Shown here one piece after another: positions 6,666 through 13,897 of a stretch of 17,701 nt of DNA. Each line of letters starts with the position of its first letter. Position 1 is the stretch's first letter. The notes below the pieces were generated by a model. The model was not told where the DNA came from. It did no database searches and worked only from the letters and a program-made list of their open reading frames with translations. The stretch lies in assembly GCA_002279765.1 (NCBI GenBank), contig NCCR01000194.1:1-17701 (forward strand). The letters are read 5' to 3'. Made by a program: the position numbers and the translations under genes. Origin of the DNA: Verrucomicrobia bacterium 12-59-8 (GTDB lineage: Bacteria > Verrucomicrobiota > Verrucomicrobiae > Verrucomicrobiales > Verrucomicrobiaceae).

Positions 6666-6735
6666 CGAAGCCAGAATGAGGAATCCATGACGGAAGTTCC
6701 CAATCTCGGTCATTCCTCATTCTGCTTTCGTCATT
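6661..6735. terminator. Long inverted repeat between convergent genes, probable bidirectional terminator
   Basis: The left arm is 6661-6684 and the right arm is 6712-6735, each 24 nt, matching at 22 of 24 positions (two adjacent mismatches), with a 27-nt spacer. The left arm contains the DUF971 stop codon (6663-6665), and the right arm ends one base before the stop of the YjbQ-family gene (6736). The arms are rich in GAATGA/GACGAA words such as CATTCCTCATTCTGCTTTCG. I recall similar CATTC/TTCGTCATT-type intergenic repeats in PVC genomes, so this may be a dispersed element used as a terminator; that is inference. Confidence 0.7.
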
Positions 6736-7155
6736 TCATTCTCCCACCACGCTGACCACGATGCTCCGCGTGTGCGGTGCCCGGCGGTGCTCGAAGAGAA
6801 AGATGCCCTGCCATGTTCCGAGTGCGAGGTGACCGTTCACGACGGGAATGACTTCGGAGGTGCGGGTCAGCGCCATGCGCAGGTGGCTCGGCATGTCATC
6901 CGGCCCTTCGTGTGTGTGAACGAAATAAGGAGTGTCCTCCGGCACGAGGTGGTCAAAGAAGCTGTGCAGGTCGGTGCGTGCTGATGGATCGGCATTCTCG
7001 TAAATCACCAAGCTCGCGCTCGTGTGCTGCACGAAAACGGTGGCCATGCCCGTGCGGATGCCACTGGCGCGCACGATCTGCTGGCAGCGCTCGGTGATCT
7101 CGTAGGTGCCTTTGCCTCGGGTGGAGATGGAGAATTGATCTGCGTGTGCGGCCAT
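6736..7155 (-). CDS. YjbQ/UPF0047 family protein
   Basis: The 139-residue product belongs to the YjbQ (UPF0047) family, small trimeric proteins for which a weak thiamine-phosphate synthase side activity has been reported; the true role is not settled. Conserved blocks are FSISTRGKGTYEIT near the N-terminus, VFVQHTSASLVIYENADP (about 46-63), VHTHEGPDDMPSH with clustered His and acidic residues that probably bind metal, and GTWQGIFLFEHR near the C-terminus. The start at 7155 gives the usual family length of about 138-140. A longer frame to 7242 would add an unconserved tail that overlaps the hairpin serving the upstream peroxiredoxin, so it is rejected. It converges with the DUF971 gene. Transcription probably starts in the short region after the 7217-7249 terminator. 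No Shine-Dalgarno motif (leader CATCTTCCATCTCCACTC). Confidence 0.92.
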   Translation of the reverse strand: MAAHADQFSISTRGKGTYEITERCQQIVRASGIRTGMATVFVQHTSASLVIYENADPSARTDLHSFFDHLVPEDTPYFVHTHEGPDDMPSHLRMALTRTSEVIPVVNGHLALGTWQGIFLFEHRRAPHTRSIVVSVVGE

Positions 7156-7216
7156 GAGTGGAGATGGAAGATGACAGGGGCAAGAGAAGCCACGTTCCGC
7201 ATGGGCGCTCAACCAC

Positions 7217-7249
7217 AAAAATGCCATGTGACTCATCATCACATGGCAT
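7217..7249 (-). terminator. Intrinsic terminator after the peroxiredoxin gene
   Basis: An 11-bp perfect stem pairs 7221-7231 with 7239-7249 around a 7-nt loop. On the minus strand the stem runs into TTTT (7217-7220). It begins 23 nt after the peroxiredoxin stop and lies upstream of the YjbQ-family start, separating the two units. The other strand also shows a TTTTT run shortly after the stem, but no plus-strand gene ends here. Confidence 0.8.
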
Positions 7250-7272
7250 CTGATTTTTGCTTCGCAGGTCGA

Positions 7273-7743
7273 TTACGACAGCTCTGCCAGCTTGGCTTTC
7301 ACCGCAGCGAAGTCAGGAAGATCCTTCGGTGTGGCGGTCTGTTCGGCGTATTGGATGACGCCGTCCTTGTCGATGACGAAAGCGGCACGGGCGGAGGTGT
7401 CCCCGATGCCGGCGAGGCCTGGGAAGAGCACATCGTAAGCCTTGGTGGTTTCCTTGTTCAGGTCGCTGACCAGGGTGATGCCGATCTTTTCCTTCAGTGC
7501 CCAGGCTTCCTGTGCGAAGGGGCTGTCCACGCTGATGCCAATGACTTCGGCGTTCAGATCGCTGTAAGAGCTGAGGCCTGCGGTGATGTCGCAGAGTTCC
7601 TGAGTGCAGACGCCCGTGAAAGCGAGGGGGAAGAACAGCAGGACCGTGTTCTTGCCGGCTGCGAGCGAGACATCGCTGAGACCGGAGGCGGATTTCGATT
7701 TGAGGGTGAAGCCAGGGGCTTTGGAACCGACGGAGAGTGCCAT
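7273..7743 (-). CDS. Peroxiredoxin (AhpC/TSA family, PrxQ/AhpE-like)
   Basis: The 156-residue protein is a thiol peroxidase that reduces hydrogen peroxide and organic hydroperoxides. It begins MALSVGSKAPGFTLKS, typical of the redoxin fold. The active-site block is FFPLAFTGVCTQELC, with P39, T43 and peroxidatic Cys46. A second Cys lies five residues on (Cys51), the spacing seen in PrxQ/BCP proteins, where it is the resolving residue. The catalytic Arg is probably R119 in the block SARAAFVIDKDG. No signal peptide is seen, so it acts in the cytoplasm, and electrons probably come from thioredoxin. Length is normal. It is flanked by its own terminator and by a 119-nt upstream gap with a 17-bp palindrome, so it is probably monocistronic. 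The AhpE and PrxQ subfamilies cannot be separated by eye. Confidence 0.93.
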   Translation of the reverse strand: MALSVGSKAPGFTLKSKSASGLSDVSLAAGKNTVLLFFPLAFTGVCTQELCDITAGLSSYSDLNAEVIGISVDSPFAQEAWALKEKIGITLVSDLNKETTKAYDVLFPGLAGIGDTSARAAFVIDKDGVIQYAEQTATPKDLPDFAAVKAKLAELS

Positions 7744-7799
7744 AGAGGTTGTGTGGGTGTGGGTTGCGTTCAGGCCGGGTGGCCAGGAGTCCGGTTATC

Positions 7800-7816
7800 A
7801 AGGCCAGACTGGCCTT
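7800..7816. promoter_or_regulatory. 17-bp palindrome upstream of the peroxiredoxin gene (possible operator)
   Basis: AAGGCCAG-A-CTGGCCTT is a perfect odd palindrome (8-bp arms, one central base) centred at 7808, 65 bp before the peroxiredoxin ATG and 55 nt after the DUF1501 stop. There is no T-tract on either side, so it does not look like a terminator. A dimeric regulator site is possible, but no regulator is encoded in the window. Chance or a weak hairpin at the end of the DUF1501 transcript remain possible. Confidence 0.3.
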
Positions 7817-7862
7817 CAGGTCAAACTAACGTTGCGACCCGTCGTGCCGGATGCTCTGGCGT

Positions 7863-9290
7863 TCACGCCAGCGGCAGCAGTTCCTTGATCGGATCGCCGA
7901 AGGGCAGGATGGGCATCGGTCGGCCTTGGAAATCGTCAAACGTGTTATCTGGGTCGATGCCCAGATGCTGGTACACAGTGGCCCAGAGATCGTTGGGACT
8001 CAGCGGACGCTCAATGGGGTATTCGGCCCGTGGATTCGTCGCGCCAATGATCTGTCCCGTTTGCATGCCACCACCGCTGACAATGAAGGACATCGCGTTC
8101 GGCCAATGATCACGTCCGGGCTGGCTCACGCCGGTCTGGGTACCGACTTGGGTGTTGATTCGGGGCGTGCGGCCAAATTCACCGGTGATGATGACGAGCA
8201 CGTCTTTGTCCAGCCCGCGCTGATGGATGTCTTCGATCAAGGCTGACGCCGCCTGATCGTAAACTGGCATGCGCCAGCGGGCGTCGGCATACATGTCGCA
8301 GTTTACCGCGTGGCTGTCCCAGTTGTAGGTGCAGTTCTTCGGGATGGGCGTGGAAAAAGGATTCTCCCAGACCATCGTCACAAAACGGCAGCCCGCCTCC
8401 ACCAGTCGCCGCGCCATGAGGCCGCGCTGGCCGTAGGTACTGTAGCCGTAGCGTTCGCGTGTTTGGGCAGATTCCTTGGTCAGATCAAAGGCATCACGCA
8501 CCGAAGGCGTGGTGAGCATGCCAAAGGCGCGCTGGCTGAAGCTGTCCATGGCCTCCATCAGTCCGCTGCGGTCCATCTCGCGCTTGAGATTGTCCATGCC
8601 CTTGAGCAGGTGCATGCGATCGTCCATGCGCGCTGCCATGTCAGGCGTCAGGCCGATGTTCTCGATCTTGAAATCTTTGGCGCTGGGATCTCCCACCACC
8701 ATGAAGGGGGATGCGGAAGGCCCGAGATAGGCCGCACCCATCGAGAATACATCAATGCCGCTGCGACTGCGGTCCACGCCCGCCACACAGGTTGGCATGG
8801 CCTGCCCGGCGCGTTGCAGCTTGCGGGTGATGATCGACTGCACCGATGGCGCATCATTGACGAATCCGACTGGCAACGCGGGATTGCGGCCGGTCATGAA
8901 GCGCTTGTGCCCGCCGCCGTGATCCGAAAACTCATGGTGTACACTGCGGATGATGTTGAACTTGTCGGCGATCTTTGCCTGCTTCGGAAACAGTTCGCAA
9001 ATGTGCGTGCCGGGCACCTTGGTGCGGATTGGATTGAGCACACCGCGATATTCTACCGGCGCGTTCGGCTTCATGTCGTAGCTTTCTAGCTGCGACATTC
9101 CACCGGGCAGCCAGACAAAGATGACTGACTTATCCTTGAGCCGTTTTCCCGCTGACTTGGCAATCGTCTCTGCGCGCAAGGCATCTCTCAAAGACCACCC
9201 CGTGAGCCCGAGCGTTCCCATGCTGAGAAAACTCCGCCGTGACAGCGGACCGGAACAGCGGTGAGGAGAGGCAGAAGACGAGAACGACAT
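7863..9290 (-). CDS. Tat-exported DUF1501 domain protein
   Basis: The 475-residue product is a DUF1501 protein, a PVC-abundant family with an alkaline phosphatase/sulfatase-like fold. The N-terminus carries a twin-arginine signal (LSRRSFLSMGTLGLTG; R18 and R19), so it is exported folded. Family blocks are VIFVWLPGGMSQLESYDMKP (about 56-75), SDHGGGHKRFMTGRNP, YNWDSHAVNC, VIITGEFGRTPRIN (about 369-382) and GRDHWPNAMSFIVSGGGM, the last two holding likely metal ligands. The C-terminal DLWATVYQHLGIDPD block is also typical. Many members are encoded with DUF1549/DUF1553 cytochrome-like proteins and are thought to act on polysaccharides or sulfated substrates; the actual reaction is unknown. Here the upstream neighbour, 49 nt away on the same strand, is a PVC-type dehydrogenase/cytochrome c gene, probably in the same operon. 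Whether it still works with that damaged gene is open. Confidence 0.93.
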   Translation of the reverse strand: MSFSSSASPHRCSGPLSRRSFLSMGTLGLTGWSLRDALRAETIAKSAGKRLKDKSVIFVWLPGGMSQLESYDMKPNAPVEYRGVLNPIRTKVPGTHICELFPKQAKIADKFNIIRSVHHEFSDHGGGHKRFMTGRNPALPVGFVNDAPSVQSIITRKLQRAGQAMPTCVAGVDRSRSGIDVFSMGAAYLGPSASPFMVVGDPSAKDFKIENIGLTPDMAARMDDRMHLLKGMDNLKREMDRSGLMEAMDSFSQRAFGMLTTPSVRDAFDLTKESAQTRERYGYSTYGQRGLMARRLVEAGCRFVTMVWENPFSTPIPKNCTYNWDSHAVNCDMYADARWRMPVYDQAASALIEDIHQRGLDKDVLVIITGEFGRTPRINTQVGTQTGVSQPGRDHWPNAMSFIVSGGGMQTGQIIGATNPRAEYPIERPLSPNDLWATVYQHLGIDPDNTFDDFQGRPMPILPFGDPIKELLPLA

Positions 9291-9339
9291 TGGATGACAC
9301 AGATACGTCCATGCGAATGCGGACTTTCAGCCCACACCC

Positions 9340-9957
9340 TTACTTCAAGCTCATGATGAACGCCCTCACATCGGCGAACTCCTGCGGCTTCAAGATGAGA
9401 TTCATCGGGGGCATCGGGGAGATGGGCGTGGCGGTGTAGCCTTCGGCGAGCTTGGCGTTCGGATTGACGAGGCTTTCGAGGATGTAGGCGGCGTCTTTGC
9501 GCGTGGCGATGCCATCCAGCGCAGGGCCCACGGCGCTGCCCTGGCCTTTGAGCATGTGGCAGTTTTTGCAGGCGGCCACGGGATGCTCCCAGAAGATTTT
9601 TTCACCGCGCTTCACATCGCCAATCAGCTTGGATTCATCGTCTTCGATTTCGGGGATCATCTCCACCAGGCTCACATCATCAAAGATCGTGTCGCCTTTG
9701 CCCACGTGCAGCAGGTTGATGCTGGCTTTGTCGCGGGTCTTGCTGTTGAAGGTCACCTCGACTTCGGTCCAGTCCTGCGTGCGGGTGAGCTTGGTCGTTT
9801 CAGAGCGGCCGAGGTGGTCATTGAGGCTGGCCTTGCCACGGAAGCCGTGGGTCTTGATCCAGGCGGGGAACCACTGCGGATGGTGCCAGACCAGGGTGTG
9901 GCCGCTCATCGGTGACGATGCTCCACTCAGCTCCGGTATTGCCGGGTTTCTTGCCAT
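9340..9957 (-). CDS. C-terminal part of the frameshifted PVC cytochrome gene (cytochrome c domain)
   Basis: This frame encodes the missing C-terminus of the gene that starts at 12055. From about residue 33 (AWIKTHGFRGKASLND) to 100 (FDDVSLVEM) it reads as the second half of a jelly-roll carbohydrate-binding-like module. A single c-type cytochrome domain follows, with heme motif C130-K-N-C133-H134 (VAACKNCHMLKGQGSAVGPAL) and a likely axial Met at 182 or 185 (SPMPPMN). It ends with the usual ADVRAFIMSLK helix. There is no signal peptide of its own, so a protein started here could not reach the periplasm for heme attachment. The first 16-32 residues, up to the Trp-Ile-Lys, are probably out-of-frame or remnant sequence, and the junction lies between about 9864 and 9910. 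The frame overlaps the N-terminal part by 140 nt. The best reading is one broken gene, by mutation or sequence error. Confidence 0.8.
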   Translation of the reverse strand: MARNPAIPELSGASSPMSGHTLVWHHPQWFPAWIKTHGFRGKASLNDHLGRSETTKLTRTQDWTEVEVTFNSKTRDKASINLLHVGKGDTIFDDVSLVEMIPEIEDDESKLIGDVKRGEKIFWEHPVAACKNCHMLKGQGSAVGPALDGIATRKDAAYILESLVNPNAKLAEGYTATPISPMPPMNLILKPQEFADVRAFIMSLK

Positions 9958-12055
9958 AGTCGCGATGCTTCCATCTGGTGGGTGTCTTCGCTCCTTCCAC
10001 CACTTCTTCGAAGCCGGGATTCGGCAGCAGGTTCGGGCCTTCTTTGTAGTTCAGCGCCTTGTGTTTCTTGCCGAGCATCTTCGCGGCTTCGGCCAGCCAT
10101 TCATCATTTTTCACGACCGGATCGACAGCGAGCTTTTTCACTAGCGTCTGGATCTCCGGAGTGGTGGGGAAGTCCGCGAGCTTCACGAATGCGGCGAGAC
10201 GCGTGTGCAGATCGGGATCGCTGATGACACCGGTGCCGAACAGCAGCGACTGTGCCTTGGCGTCGGTACCGAGAGCGCGAATGGCATTGCGGCGCAGCCT
10301 TGCGTCTTTTGCCAGCAGAGCGGCTTTGTGCTTGGCTTCATCGAGTTTGCCCAGCCCTTGCAGACTCCACAAGGCGTGAATGGCAGCCGTACTGTCACTC
10401 GCATCAAGCACCGCGTGGTCGAGGCTATTCACGCCCACACCCTCGCTGCTTTCGACCATCTGGCGCTGCGCGGTGAGGCGCGCATACGTCGTGCTGGCGG
10501 TCAAAGCAGGTTTCTCTGCTTTGGGATTCGTGCCTTTGGCAAACACTCGATAAATCCTACCACGGCTGTGATCGCGAATGTCATTCTCATGCGCGCCGCC
10601 TTTGCCCGTGGTGGCCACGAAGCCGCCGCGTTCCATGCTCGGCGTGGGATTGTGCTGAATGATGAAGTTTTGGAAATCGGCCACCCACACCGCGCCATCG
10701 GGGCCGACCTCGGCATAGACGGGGGAGTTCCACTCATCGCTGCTGGCGTAGATGTTCATGAAGTCGAGCGCCTTCCATCCAGCGCCGTCGGGCTGCACAT
10801 CGAAGAGCGAGACGACTTTCATCGTCGGTTCACAGACCATGGCTTTGCCTTGGAAGCGTTTGGGTAAATTGTCACTGTAGATGAAGTTGCTGCCCGCCGC
10901 TGAGGTGTAGCCGCCGAAGACATCCACCTGGCGGAAGTTGGGCGTAATGGTGTGGCAGGCTTCGACGACGTTGATCTTCTTGGCCGTCATACCGCGTGAT
11001 CCTTCGGGATAGGCGGTTGCGGGGATGCCGCCAAAGAAGATGGGGGCACCATTCGCGGTGCCGCCGAATTGATCCCCTGCATCGTTGGTGCTGTGGGCCC
11101 AGGCGTTGTTGGTGAACTGGTGCAGAAACTCAAGAGCGCTGCCGTCCGCTTTGAAGCGATAGGTGCCCATGGAGAACTGATGCTTCTTGCCACCGACGTA
11201 GCCCTCGATGCCGCTGTAGCCCACGCAGCCGTAGAGCCAGTTGTCGAAGCCGTAGTGGAGATTGCTGGCCTGCGCATGCGTGTCGCGGATGCCCCAGCAG
11301 TCGATCACGGTTTCACGCACATCGGCCTTGTCGTCGCCATTCGTGTCCGCCAGGAAGATGAATTTCGGCGGCTGGCTGACGATGATGCCACCGCGCGCAA
11401 AGACGATTCCGGTGGGCAGGTTGAGCTTGTCGGCAAAGACGGTGAACTTGTCGGCTTTGCCATCGCCATCGGTGTCCTCGCAGATTTTCACGCTGTCCTG
11501 GCCTTCGCCGCTATCGGTGACGCCATGTGGGTAGTCGCGAGTTTCCACCACCCAGCAACGTCCGCGCTCATCCCACGCAAACGCGATGGGCTTGGCGATG
11601 TCCGGCTCGCTGGCGAAGAGTTTCAGTTCGCAATCCGCCGGCACCTGGGTGCGCTCCATGCTGCCTTTGACGCTCATCGGAAGTTGCAGCATGAGCGGCT
11701 CCGGGCGCTTCTCGTAATTGGCCACCTGCGGGTGTTTCTTGCGCACCTCGGGATCGCGCTGCAGCAAGAAGGCTTCGTAGCTGGCTTTTCGCTCGGCGCT
11801 GAGTTTGGACAGGATCGCCTCGCGACTCATATCACTGCCGGGTTTGACGATGAGGTCGTAGTTTCCGGCGGGCAGTTCCTCTTTGGCGTAGTCAAACCAG
11901 ACCGCATCGCGGCCCAGATCACGCATGGCTTCATGCAGCGGACCGACGGCAGTTTGCTCCTTGCCTTCGGCATCCAGATAGAGTACGCGGATGGGGCCGG
12001 TGGCTGCAGCATGGGCGAAAACGGCGGTGAAAAAAATGAGCAGGAATGCTTTCAT
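9818..12055 (-). CDS. PVC-type membrane-bound dehydrogenase domain protein (N-terminal part, frameshifted)
   Basis: The 745-residue frame begins with a signal peptide (MKAFLLIFFTAVFAHAAA). A short ThuA-like region follows (RVLYLDAEGKEQ to DLIVKPGSD), then a long beta-propeller-like domain of the PVC 'membrane-bound dehydrogenase' family (about 130-520). Typical propeller blocks are FAWDERGRCWVVETRDYP, CEDTDGDGKADKFTVFADKL, NGDDKADVRETV, HYGFDNWLYGCVGYSG and HENDIRDHSRGRIYRV. A helical, HEAT-like stretch (about 560-670) leads into the start of a carbohydrate-binding-like module (GPNLLPNPGFEEV, from 673). Sense is lost after about residue 717 (SIVTDE); the last 28 residues are out of frame and Pro/Arg-rich. 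The expected continuation, ending in a CxxCH cytochrome domain, is in another frame at 9340-9909. Such proteins are thought to oxidise sugars or similar substrates in the periplasm. The downstream partner is a DUF1501 gene. Confidence 0.88.
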   Translation of the reverse strand: MKAFLLIFFTAVFAHAAATGPIRVLYLDAEGKEQTAVGPLHEAMRDLGRDAVWFDYAKEELPAGNYDLIVKPGSDMSREAILSKLSAERKASYEAFLLQRDPEVRKKHPQVANYEKRPEPLMLQLPMSVKGSMERTQVPADCELKLFASEPDIAKPIAFAWDERGRCWVVETRDYPHGVTDSGEGQDSVKICEDTDGDGKADKFTVFADKLNLPTGIVFARGGIIVSQPPKFIFLADTNGDDKADVRETVIDCWGIRDTHAQASNLHYGFDNWLYGCVGYSGIEGYVGGKKHQFSMGTYRFKADGSALEFLHQFTNNAWAHSTNDAGDQFGGTANGAPIFFGGIPATAYPEGSRGMTAKKINVVEACHTITPNFRQVDVFGGYTSAAGSNFIYSDNLPKRFQGKAMVCEPTMKVVSLFDVQPDGAGWKALDFMNIYASSDEWNSPVYAEVGPDGAVWVADFQNFIIQHNPTPSMERGGFVATTGKGGAHENDIRDHSRGRIYRVFAKGTNPKAEKPALTASTTYARLTAQRQMVESSEGVGVNSLDHAVLDASDSTAAIHALWSLQGLGKLDEAKHKAALLAKDARLRRNAIRALGTDAKAQSLLFGTGVISDPDLHTRLAAFVKLADFPTTPEIQTLVKKLAVDPVVKNDEWLAEAAKMLGKKHKALNYKEGPNLLPNPGFEEVVEGAKTPTRWKHRDYGKKPGNTGAEWSIVTDERPHPGLAPSAVVPRLDQDPRLPWQGQPQ

Positions 12056-12196
12056 GGTGGGTAGGTTGGATTATCTCTGGAAACAACGTGCTTTGACCAG
12101 CCTGATGTGCGGACAACTTTTGGGAGGAATCGGACACCGATAAAATGATGGATTGTGGATTTGGCTTTTCGGCTGGCGGCGGCATGATCCCGGCCC
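12056..12196 (+). promoter_or_regulatory. Divergent intergenic region, putative promoters for lnt and the cytochrome gene
   Basis: The 141-bp gap separates two divergent genes, so it should hold both promoters. A -10-like TAAAAT lies at 12141-12146 on the plus strand, 50 nt before the lnt start, without a good -35. On the minus strand GATAAT (12070-12075) lies 14 nt before the cytochrome-gene ATG, also without a clear -35. These are weak matches. The strand shown is for the lnt side; nothing else is seen. Confidence 0.25.
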
Positions 12197-13876
12197 GTGA
12201 CTGATTCAAAACGCCTGCGCCTGTTCATGCTCATCGCCCCGCTGCTCAGCGGGATCATTTTGACGTTTGCCTTTCCAGGTTGGAATTCCAATCTCGCGGT
12301 CTGGTTCTGGCTGTTTCCGCTGCTCGCCGTCTTGTGGCCGTGGAAGAATGCAGAAGGTGTCAAAGTGCGCCCGTTCTGGCGCGGCTATCTGGCAGGGCTG
12401 GCCTTCTTTCTGGTGAATCTGAAGTGGGTGCATCATTCGGCGCGGGTCAGGCTTGGCAACGCGTATGATGACTCCTGGTCGGGGTTGGTACCGGAGCTGG
12501 CAGGATTGGGCGCACTGATCGGCCTTGCAGGCTACTGCGCGGTTTACTTTGGCCTGTGGGCCTGGTTCACGCATCGTTTTGCACGACCGAATGTGACCAC
12601 CTTGACCAAAGATGCATGGTGGCCGAGCGCGCTGCATTCCGTGGCATGTTCATTTCTCGCAGCGGCGGCATGGGTCGCCTGTGAGTGGCTGCGCAGCACG
12701 ACTGTCTTCACCGGCTTTGGCTGGAACGGTCTCGGCGTGGCGATGCACGGCAATCTGCCGCTGGTCCAGGCGGCGGATCTGGTGGGCGTCTTTGGCCTGT
12801 CCTTTGTGCCGGTGTTCGTGGCTTGCACGGCTTGGAACACGCTGTCGCGCCTGATCATCGCTTATCGCGGGGAGGGGACGTGCAAGACCCGGCTCGACTT
12901 CACCTTGGCTTTGATCCTCATGCTCATCACTGCAAGTTATGGTATGTTGAAGCTGACCGCCAAGGAGCCGGACAGCATCACCGTGCGCACCGTTTTGGTG
13001 CAGCCAAACGTGGCGCTGGTGGATGCGGCGACGGGCAGGCTTGCGGAGCAAACTTATCAGCACCTCGATCAGTTCACCCGGATGTATGGCACGGCCAAGG
13101 AAGGCAAGACCTCCACGGACCTTGTCATCTGGCCGGAGAGCGCACTGCCGATGAATCTGGAGGACTGGTTTCACTATCTCCCGAAGGACTATCATAAGAA
13201 CTACTTCAATGACATGCTGCAGGCAGGAGACTTCAGCCTGCTCTTCGGCACGGAATTGTTTGAAGGCGCAGATACGGGGCATGTGTCCGCTGTGCTATTT
13301 CGTGGCAGCACCGACAATCGTCAGGACTACCACAAGGTACATCTCGTGCCCTTCGGCGAATACCTGCCGCTGCGGAAAGTGCCGCCGTTTTCTTTCCTGC
13401 AAAGCATGTTCCAGGGGGCGTTCACGCCTGGAGTGAAAACCGAGCCCTTACTGCTGGAGCAGCCGCAGGTGCAGATCATCCCGCTCATCTGTTTTGAAGA
13501 CACGGTGGGCAGTCTGGCGCGCAAATTTGTGCGCGATGCACCGCAGATGATCGTGAACATCACCAATGATGGCTGGTTTCTGCAAAGTGAAGAACCTGAA
13601 GTTCATCTGACCAATGCCCTCTTCCGTGCCATCGAGCTGCGCCGTCCCATGGTGCGTGCCACCAATACCGGGGTGAGCTGCTTTATTGATACCTGCGGTC
13701 GCATCACCGCCAAGCTCAGCGATCCCGAGACTGGCAGTTCATTCGTCGAAGGAACGCTGCCCGGCGAAGTCAAGGTGCCGCGTGCGGGGCACATCACGCT
13801 CTATGCGCGGTTCGGCGACTGGTTTGCTCTGTCGCTGCTGGGTATTTGCGTGATCGTGTGGTTGATCCGCAGATAA
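12197..13876 (+). CDS. lnt: Apolipoprotein N-acyltransferase
   Basis: Lnt adds the third acyl chain to the N-terminal Cys of lipoproteins at the periplasmic face of the inner membrane, the last step of lipoprotein maturation. The 559-residue product has several membrane segments in residues 1-255, including the GFGWNGLG block (about 173-180). A nitrilase-like domain follows (about 262-525) with the full catalytic triad: Glu314 (LVIWPESALP), Lys380 (DYHKVHLVPFGEYLP) and Cys432 (IIPLICFEDTVG). NITNDGWF and the RAIELRRPMVRATNTGVS block follow, then a last membrane helix at the C-terminus. Length is slightly over the usual 500-540. The start is a GTG at 12197, since an ATG at 12184 is out of frame and runs into a stop; the next in-frame Met is residue 11. 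It is encoded alone, divergent from the cytochrome gene, and its end nearly meets the convergent proline-rich gene. Confidence 0.96.
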   Translation: MTDSKRLRLFMLIAPLLSGIILTFAFPGWNSNLAVWFWLFPLLAVLWPWKNAEGVKVRPFWRGYLAGLAFFLVNLKWVHHSARVRLGNAYDDSWSGLVPELAGLGALIGLAGYCAVYFGLWAWFTHRFARPNVTTLTKDAWWPSALHSVACSFLAAAAWVACEWLRSTTVFTGFGWNGLGVAMHGNLPLVQAADLVGVFGLSFVPVFVACTAWNTLSRLIIAYRGEGTCKTRLDFTLALILMLITASYGMLKLTAKEPDSITVRTVLVQPNVALVDAATGRLAEQTYQHLDQFTRMYGTAKEGKTSTDLVIWPESALPMNLEDWFHYLPKDYHKNYFNDMLQAGDFSLLFGTELFEGADTGHVSAVLFRGSTDNRQDYHKVHLVPFGEYLPLRKVPPFSFLQSMFQGAFTPGVKTEPLLLEQPQVQIIPLICFEDTVGSLARKFVRDAPQMIVNITNDGWFLQSEEPEVHLTNALFRAIELRRPMVRATNTGVSCFIDTCGRITAKLSDPETGSSFVEGTLPGEVKVPRAGHITLYARFGDWFALSLLGICVIVWLIRR

Positions 13877-13897
13877 AGTCCGCGTTCGTAGCGGACT
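13877..13897. terminator. Small hairpin between convergent lnt and the proline-rich gene
   Basis: AGTCCGC (13877-13883) pairs with GCGGACT (13891-13897) around GTTCGTA. The stem begins at the base after the lnt stop and reaches into the stop of the opposing gene. The position suits a bidirectional terminator, but neither side has a T-tract, so the call is weak. Confidence 0.35.

Noticed and set aside
7024..8109. Plus-strand open frame of 361 codons across the YjbQ-family, peroxiredoxin and DUF1501 genes
   Set aside because: It crosses three genes with clear family signatures plus a terminator, and has no domain of its own.
9818..9957. Programmed ribosomal frameshift in the cytochrome gene
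   Set aside because: No slippery heptamer or evident stimulatory structure at the junction, and the bridge residues look degenerate in every frame; mutation or sequence error is simpler.
11069..12064. Plus-strand open frame of 331 codons opposite the cytochrome gene
   Set aside because: Shadow of a well-supported propeller protein; no recognisable motif or leader.
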